A stretch of 64,000 nucleotides of DNA from Ixodes scapularis (Eukaryota > Arthropoda > Arachnida > Ixodida > Ixodidae). How positions within the stretch are numbered: the stretch's first letter is position 1; the number at the start of each line of letters is the position of its first letter. The stretch spans positions 92,522,888 through 92,586,887 of the forward strand of contig NW_024609846.1 in assembly GCF_016920785.2 (NCBI RefSeq), written 5' to 3'. The position numbers were made by a program, and so were the translations under genes. Under the pieces are notes generated by a model, which was given only the letters and a program-made list of their open reading frames with translations, had not been told where the DNA came from and did not search any database. Of this stretch, positions 25,901-34,900 are shown one piece after another.

Positions 25901-28900
25901 CACGATAAATGTCCGCAGCCTGGAAGCACTTGGCGTAAAGGTGGAAGAGTACAGCGTGCTGCTACATGCTGCCGTGAAGAAGAGACTTCCTGACGATCTT
26001 GTCCTCCGCTACTGCCAGCAAAGAGCCACCGATATCGCGGATAGCACCGGTAGCCTGCAAACGTTTTTGAATTTTCTGAGGTCTGAGGTCCGAGGTAGAG
26101 AGCCGAGAGCGCATCCTTGAAATAAAGCTCAATCAACCCAATCTATCAAAGGCCCAAAAGGAGGACTCATCAAACCAGGTACGCAAAGCAAACATCACTC
26201 CATCGGCAGCAGTTTTCGTTGCAAGTACGGACGCTCAAAACGCCGAATGCTTTTTTTGCGGTGCACGTGAGCACTCGTTCGACCAATGCAACGTGCGTTC
26301 CATCAGGGAGAAAAAAAAGAAATACTGAAGAGAGACGGCCGATGTTTCACGTGCTGCAAAAGATATCAACGGGCAAGACATTGTCGCAATGCCAGATTTC
26401 TCCGCTGCGCCAGCTGCCAAGGGAGACACATGACTTGTCTCTGCGATCCCGACCTCAAACCCACCAAAGACAGTCCTCATTCGTCGTCAGAGCCAGGCAC
26501 TTCGGAAGTGTCAGTAACGAGTGCAGTGTCTAAAAGCGTCGAAACAGTTCTTCTGCAAACTGCCACAATCTGGGCAGAAGGGGAGACTAAGCGCCGCCTA
26601 TTCCGGTGCTTACTGGATGGAGGGAGCCAGCGGACGTTTGTGACGACCAGGCTAGTCAACGAGCTGTCTTACTTTCGAATTTGTTTGCATCAAAGAAGGA
26701 ACAGCTGAATGGCTCAGCAAATCGAAAGGCGGGGGAAGATGGTGACGCAGTTGGCGAAGTTCTTCGTGGCCTCATAGAAAAGAGTGTGCAAGGGCCAAGT
26801 GGACTACTGGGTTACAAAATCTCTACCGAAACCCTTAGACATCTCTTGCGAACGTCCTGCGAGAGCAACGGTTAACGCTACCAGGACTTTGTGAGTGACG
26901 AAGCGGGGCTCAATTTAAGTGCTCTTTTTGAACAGCCTTTGATGGAATACAAGATATTGCAATGGAAAAGCGTCGCCGTGGTAGCTCGGACCACGGGTCG
27001 TCATCCGATCACGGGCTCGAAGTTCCACCCAGGATAACCAGAAAGTGGCAGAAATGTTTTACTCCCGTTCCCGAGAAGCGAATGCTCACACGGAGCCAGC
27101 GGCGAAGAACGTGTAATGTGAAATATTTCAGATTTGGCCGCATGGAGTTGCAATTTGCAAACACGGTAAGCTCATCTAACTCAAGCGGCATTCAAGTGAG
27201 AGATGTTGCGCTTCTCAGGAACAACCATCGCCCAAAAACATTTTGATATCTGGCTGCCGTCGACAAGAACTTTCCAGATGGGAAAGTGCGTGCCTGAACT
27301 ATTCGACTCGGAAGTCGCGTGAAGAGAAGAAGATCCATTCAACTTCTTTACCGTCTAGAAATTCCGACGAAACCGTCGGTTTGACTTTGTTGGGTGGGAG
27401 GATGTTGGAGAATGGACACGGGCCTCCCTTTTATCACTTACCCCGCCTCCCTTTCATCACTTACCCCGCCTCCCTTTCATCACTTACCCCGCCTCCCTTT
27501 CATCACTTACCCCGCCTCCCTTTCATCACTTACCCCGCCTCCCTTTCATCACTTACCCCGCCTCCCTTTCATCACTTACCCCGCCTCCCTTTCATCACTT
27601 ACCCCGCGTCCCTTTCATCACTTACCCTGCGTCCCTTTCATCACTTACCCCGCGTCCCTTTCATCACTTACCCCGCCTCCCTTTCATCACTTACCCCGCC
27701 TCCCTTTCATCACTTACCCCGCCTCCCTCTCATCACTTACCCCGCCTCCCTCTCATCACTTACCCCGCCTCCCCTTTATCACTTACCCCGCCTCCCTTTT
27801 ATCACTTACCCCGCCTCCCTTTTATCACTTACCCCGCCTCCCCTTTATCACTTACCCCGCCTCCCCTTTATCACTTACCCCGCCTCCCCTTTATCACTTA
27901 CCCCGCCTCCCTTTCATCACTTACCCCGCCTCCCTTTTATCACTTACCCCGCCTCCCCTTTATCACTTACCCCGCCTCCCTTTTATCACTTACCCCGCCT
28001 CCCTTTTATCACTTACCCCGCCTCCCTTTCATCACTTACCCCGCCTCCCTTTCATCACTTACCCCGCCTCCCTTTCATCACTTACCCCGCCTCCCTTTTA
28101 TCACTTACCCCGCCTCCCTTTCATCACTTACCCCGCCTCACTTTCATCACTTACCCCGCCTCCCTTTCATCACTTACCCCGCCTCCCTTTCATCACTTAC
28201 CCCGCCTCCCTTTCATCACTTACCCCGCCTCCCTTTCATCACTTACCCCGCCTCCCTTTCATCACTTACCCCGCCTCCCTCTCATCACTTATTCCGCCTC
28301 CCTCTCATCACTTACCCCGCCTCCCTCTCATCACTTACCCCGCCTCCCTCTCATCACTTATCCCGCCTCCCTCTCATCACTTACCCCGCCTCCCTCTCAT
28401 CACTTACCCCGCGTCCCTTTCATCACTTACCCTGCCTCCCTTTCATCACTTACCCCGCCTCCCTTTCATCACTTACCCCGCCTCCCTTTCATCACTTACC
28501 CCGCCTCCCTTTCATCACTTATCCCGCCTCCCTTTCATCACTTACCCCGCCTCCCTTTCATCACTTACCCCGCCTTCCTTTCATCACTTACCCCGCCTCC
28601 CTTTTATCACTTACCCCGCCTCCCCTTTATCACTTACCCCGCCTCCCCTTTATCACTTACCCCGCCTCCCTTTTATCACTTACCCCACCTCCCTTTTATC
28701 ACTTACCCCGCCTCCCTTTTATCACTTACCCCGCCTCCCTTTTATCACTTACCCCGCCTCCCTTTTATCACTTACCCCGCCTCCCTTTTATCACTTACCC
28801 GCCGCATGTGAGTAGAGGCGAGAGTGTGATCACGTAGTGAAAGAAAGTTGTGTGACTGGTAAAAACGAAAAAGTAGCTTTCACAACACTGTAAGCTCATT

Positions 28901-31900
28901 TATTTTTTTTTTTATATACTCTAAACGACTTAATTTTCACAAGGACCTAATTTTTGGCGAATTTTGGGAATCGCCTACAATTTGGGCAAAAATGGGTCCC
29001 GCAAACATTCAGGTAAAATGTAAACACAATGGAATCTATATTGAGATCCCACCGCGTCACGAATATCAGAACCTGCCAGTTATTCCAGAACTTCAGCTTT
29101 GAGCTATATTGTGAAATACTAAGCCTGCGAAAAATAAGTCGTTTACAGTATTTAATAACTCTACAGCGCCTGTGAGGGCATCATAGTGGAGGACACGCGA
29201 ATACAAAATGAACTTGACTCCAAAAAAAACACTTAATGGCTTTGACAATCGTAACTCAAAAAGGGGCCTTACCCGCACCAAATATCATGCAAAAAGAAAC
29301 AAAACCACGAACCCAAACCAGCATAAAGCTACACACACTCGTAAACATATGCAGACAAAATGGAAGCTCGTAGAAAGTATAAGTATTAAGAATTTGACAA
29401 TGCATGAAAAAATTGAGAGGTCACATTTGTTGAAACTATCTCTTGAGGTAGCTGATTCCAGTGGAGTAAAGTGCAAGGGAAAAATTAGTATTTGTAAATG
29501 TCTGTTTTGCCTGTGAAAGGCCCAAGTTTTTTGCTATGATCCAGTCGCCGGGAGATGAAGTGAGGTGGAAGTAAATATTTTGTTTTCTCGATTGTACACC
29601 GATTCTAATATATGCTGTAGAGGAATTTGAGGTGGAAGCATTGACCACAATTCTGTAGAGGCTGCCACTTGAGCTTGCGTTTCAAGGCAGTTACGCTTTG
29701 ACCACGCGAGTATACATTAAGGACAAATCTGGCAGCTCTGTTTTGAATTAGTTTTACAATTTTTTATCAGATAGTGCAGGTGAGGGTCCCAAACGTCTCA
29801 AGCATACTCTAGAATAGGTCGAAAATTCGTGAGATACAGAGTATGTTTTACTTCCTGAAGAGAATTCGTTTCAGGAAACCTAGCATCCGATTAGCTTTAG
29901 TAGTCACATACTCTATGTGAAAGCACCAGGACAAATCATGACAAAAGTAGACACCTAAATATTGTACTTGTAGAGACATATTGAAAGGAATATCGTTAAT
30001 CTGGTACATGTTGGCGGTAGGGTTTCGCTTTTTAGCTACACAAACAAATGAGTGGATGGAGTGTTGTAAACTACTTTATTTTTACAATCTCAATATTTTG
30101 CAGAATTTGGAAGTGCGAGTTTTGGGAATATTTTTTGGACAAGAAATTTTCGCGATTTGGAGTGATATGCTGTATTCGTTCCAGCGGAGCAATATATTTG
30201 AGAGACCAATTTTTCGCAATACTTTCAAGTCGTGAAATTCATGAAAATTGGGTCGGCATGAAAATTAAGTCGTTCAGAGTATACGAGTTGCTACCTCTGT
30301 GCAGGGAGCATTCTTGCTCGCCAACAAACTATAGTTGGGCACACCCACTTGGTGCTTTTAATTAAGTTCAGATACAGATAACAATGACCATAGCAACAAG
30401 AAAAGTCTTTGGGCAGCAACACACATATACATACAAAAAAAAAAACAAAAAAAACTGGTACATAGTAGTACTTTCTTTCTATGAATGTTCCTTTAACTTT
30501 GACCCTCCACACTGTTTTTCTACCAGGCCTCACCATAATTTGTTTTGCATCTGTAGGTGCTTTTTTGACCTCAGTTGTTTTATTCAAAATCTGTCTTTCA
30601 TACTAATCCTACATTTCCCGCCACCCTGACATACCATGATAACCTCTATCCCAACTGCAAGTTGCAACCAGAGCAGGAACCTAGTGTTGGAAAAGCATCT
30701 GAAATCGTTACAATTGCCCCGCCAGAAAAATTAACTCTATACCAGCAAACACACAAAAAAAGAAAAGGTGAATGATGACATTTTACTTTCTTTTAATGCA
30801 AAGGAAAACAAATTATAAATTTCTTTGGCATTCCTTTTGCTACACTAGACTACCACTTCTGATCAGGTCAGAAGAATGCACCTAACATTGCTCAGCTCAG
30901 GCTTTGTCTAGCAGGAGTCCCAGAGACAGCAAGGAAGTCTAAATGCCACGTCCACATAACAGCAAGTGCTGCTCATACTGAACAGACAAATAGAACAAAA
31001 GCAAAAACGGAAGGCCGAACAATCGCGGGCGATTTCTTCTTAGATCGGCGCACTCAAGGTATCTGTCTGTACGCAACGAGTTAAATGTTACTGTCACGCA
31101 ACAGATGTTGTTTGTGTCTGCCAACACTAGTGCTATAGTCAGCTTTCTAACAGATGTCGGCAGTCGAAACAAGCCAATGCCATGTTGGATGGGCCAGTCA
31201 ACTACACAAAGAGACGCAACACTGAGCACCGATTTCTGAGATGCTCCCACACCCTAATCATTTATATTTTTTACGAAGAAGGTACTATCAGGACTCAGTA
31301 ATGTGGCAGTGTTACATTCTTTCATTTTTTTTTAGCTGTGCTTGAATACATCTCATCTAGAATACAACCATATTTTCTGGTATACAAGTTAAACCGTCCC
31401 ATAAAGGGCCATTTGCACAAAAAAAGTGGGTGTATAAATTGCACCTCTGTATAAGTCACACTTAGTATATATTTGTATAGCAGGCACTGAGAAACCGCAT
31501 CAATAAGCCTGCACATATACATTGTGATCACGACATATGCGCAAGCGGGAACCAATTTCACAATATTCTTGTAAACGAATTGAACGAAAAATATGACTTT
31601 TTGAGAAAATTTGTGCAGTTAAGATAGTAAAAAAATGTGACTTTTGCGCTATAAAACACGGAAAATTTGCACAATTATTTGCAGTGTGCTAGAGCCACAT
31701 ACAACGAGTTCTGATGGAGGGCTGCATAGATTTTAAAAATAACATTCCTCTTTCGTAGCCACGGTTATATTTTACCTCAATATTATTGAATGAACTTTAC
31801 TATTACTGACAGTTGAGCAGCAATCTAAAAGGCAATAATTAATAATAAAAAATACTTTTACGTTTTCACAGTTTTACATGGGCACTTTGCGCTTTAGAGG

Positions 31901-34900
31901 CCACTCAGTCAAAGGCTTAAAAATGTTGCCATGGTAGCCTATAAAGTTGTCCAAGGGCAGCCTGCTTCGTATCTTGCAAGGCAAGAACTACTACTCGCTA
32001 CTAGGGCATATGATCTTCATACCGGGTAGTATAGATGCCACCAACACATGCATGTCTGAAATGTCCTCCGGAAACGAGATTAGGAAATCGCTGCAAGCCT
32101 GTGACATGTACCACAGGTTGGAAAAGGTGACCCAACGTCTTAACCCAAAACCTCAAGAAAGGAGAGGAGACGTAAAACACAACATAGTTCTGCACTTGAC
32201 CTCTCCTTTTTCTGCCTCAAGCTCAAGATGTTAGAGCTCACTACTACCTCACCCCCCCTAATTGTTGTTGTTTTTTTTAGCGGAGCTGTTAAGGGCTTGT
32301 TTCCCCAGGATTGTGCCCGTCCGCAAAGAAATGTTGACACAACTCTGGACAACTACCGCCATCGCTCATAGATGGCGGTAGCTGTCCACAGCGTTGTGTT
32401 TGCCGGTTGTCGGGTTGCTGGTGTCGCTCATAGATCGCGGAAACCTTTCCAGCCTTTCCACTCTGGCTTGCCGACTTGCAGCCAGCCATTAATTCATTAT
32501 CACCATAGTACAGTTTCACTGGTCTTGCTTCTTCACCAAAGTGAAAAGGTTGAAAGTCTTTTTTTTTTTTTTGTCAAAATATTTTTTAAAACAATGTTGG
32601 CTTTTAAGTTTCAAAAAGCTCCTGTTAATTTGTTCCAGAGAAAGTATCGTTGCTCAGCTGTGAGCTTCTGGATTTAACTGCGAGATGTCAGTCAGCCAAG
32701 AGAATGCCAACACATCTTATATGGGGATGTTACAATTAATGCACCTCTCAGTCTGCAAGGTGAGGTTCCTTGGGTTACTAATGGGAGGAATTGAGTTATT
32801 ACTTAGATACCAGTTTTGTAAGAGCTGTCTGTGTGCAAAAACTGAGATTATTCAAGTTAACCCAAAAAGAAAAGAAAAAACTTTTACTGGAGTGTGAAAT
32901 TAGCAAAGAAAACGTTAATGACAATAAAAGATGAACAGACCACGAGTATGACCAATACAAAAATGCAAGCTATCGAACTTTCACAAGAATCCCGCCTCAT
33001 TGCCAGTCGTGCGACATGCTGCAAGAACCTTTATTTATGGATGTGTGAAAGGGCAGGTGCCAATGTCGAGCCATCACTGCTTGCTGCCTGCTAGAAGCAA
33101 GCTCCCACACTTATCGGGTGCCAAGTTCCATTGGAAATGGACCAGCTGAGTTGGCCAACATCCAAAGGAATAGGAACTTCCCCCACACAACCCAATGTCC
33201 GTTACCGGTGTCGTACACCGCCGGCAGTAGTAGAAGCAACGACTAAGCTTATCAATAACACTTCACAGAATGGTGGCAGCGCATAAATAAGGTGGTGCTC
33301 AGATTAACTCTCATGAGACGTTGGGGGAAAAGGTGGTTCGGATCCCGCAAGCAAGAAATTTTTTCCAACTGGCAATATCTAGTAACGCTGCTAGCAATGG
33401 AGTAAAGAAAGTAATAAAAGAATGGTACAAAAATTCTGTTGCCCCCGAGTTTCAGTGGTCAAGAAAAGTCTGTCTATCTCCAAACACCTCCGACATTGCA
33501 TTTCTAGGTCAAGCATGTCTAAACCATATCCAGGAACATAAAAAAAAAGGAAATATAAAAAATTGCTTTTTGCGAGTCAAGGAAGAGTGTCAATCCCCGT
33601 AGGAATCCAACATTGTGTTCTCAGAATAAGCGTGTCTAAACAGATTCCGGCAGCTTTGCTGTCAGCACGTCCCCATGCAGCGAGGAAAGACAAACTCTTT
33701 TGAACACAGAAAGCGGGAGAAACGGTCTTATTGAAACCAAGGCACCAGTACATGCAAGTTTGATTAAAGAGACACTGACATCCTCCATTCTTTTTTGTTA
33801 TTATTTAACAGGAAATTTAATATGGTGTCAGGAGACTACCCAATAAATCTTTTGATACAGGGTCACATATATTTTTAATAAAGCCAAAAAACGCAACTGC
33901 TCAAACCCAAAACATGAGCACGGAAGCTTTCTTTTTTCTTTCTTTTCTTCGGTTTTTGAAGCAGGCGATGATGAACTTGCGTGGACTCGTCGTGTTGTTT
34001 TTTATATTTAATATTGAAAGCGCGTCTCCGATAACCGACTTTGGATATATTTGGCACACATGGTTTGAATGCCACATAACCATGGAAACGAGAGCGAGCA
34101 CGACTGAAACCAGCCAATTCTCGACCGGCTGTATTCGAGCAGAAAGAAAACGAATTTTGAGCCGCAACTTGCATGCCGGGTAGTTAGGGTGTTATTGGCG
34201 TATTCAAATAAAAACCTCGGTGAGCATAAATACCTTGTCAGTGTCCCATTAAGATAGACGTAGTAACTTAGGAGCAGGAAAAAAAAAGTGGACGGATGAC
34301 ATGAAACAAGAGCTGGCGCTCACCTGCACGAAGAAGACATTGTTGGGGAATGTCACAGGCTCGCTCTCCCGGCCGGGCAGTGCGGCAGCCGCGATGGGGC
34401 CGTGGCAGATGGCCATGGACACCGGGAAGCGCATCTCTCCGGCCAGGGCCGCCGTCAGGTAGTGGCGCACGTTGCGGCGGGCGGCCTTGATGAGCCGGCC
34501 GTCTATGTCTAGGCCGATGACCTTGCGGGGCGAGAAGCCCCGGGCCAGCGAGAGCGTGAAGTGGCCCACATTGCAGCCAATGTCCAGCACGTCCTTGCCG
34601 TCCAGCCACGAGGCCTGCATCACCTGCGGGGCAAGGAAGGACGCGTTCACCTTAGTGCCCCATAATAGTGAAATAGAGGGTGGCAGTGTGTGCTATGGCA
34701 GACGACCTCTCACCCACAGTCTGTTCCGGGTCTAGAATAGCGGGACAAGCTCCCTCCACGAAGCACACTGCTCTTTCCACTTTAGGAGAGCGAACGCTGG
34801 AGGGGAGGCGGGTTGAGAGGAGAAAACCACTATTCATGACAAGCAGAGAGCTTTGTGGAAGAACTTGTCCTACTTTTCTGAACCTGAAACGTGCTATAGC

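Larger units (their letters stand above)
24966..27422 (+). mobile_element. defective Bel/Pao LTR retrotransposon
   Basis: The 5' LTR (24,966-25,099) opens TGTTGGAGAATGG and ends in CA. After 2 bases comes a primer-binding site, TGGTGCCGAAACCCGGGA (25,102-25,119). A gag with the Bel/Pao DUF1759-type domain, a zinc-knuckle region and a protease motif follow. Reverse transcriptase, RNase H and most of integrase are deleted; only the integrase C-terminal tail remains (about 27,170-27,395). The polypurine tract GGGTGGGAGGA (27,392-27,402) precedes a 3' LTR that stops after 20 bp (27,403-27,422) at the minisatellite junction. The element lies antisense to MEPCE in its 21-kb intron. Confidence 0.88.

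Noticed and set aside
27423..28800. CRISPR-like array
   Set aside because: There are no spacers: the 23-bp units are directly adjacent, and the genome is eukaryotic.
27243..28815. Two overlapping 473-522-codon plus-strand ORFs with a 23-residue repeat
   Set aside because: Both are read-through of the 23-bp minisatellite in different frames giving the same peptide. A non-multiple-of-3 unit without stops always does this, and no conserved domain or start context supports a protein.
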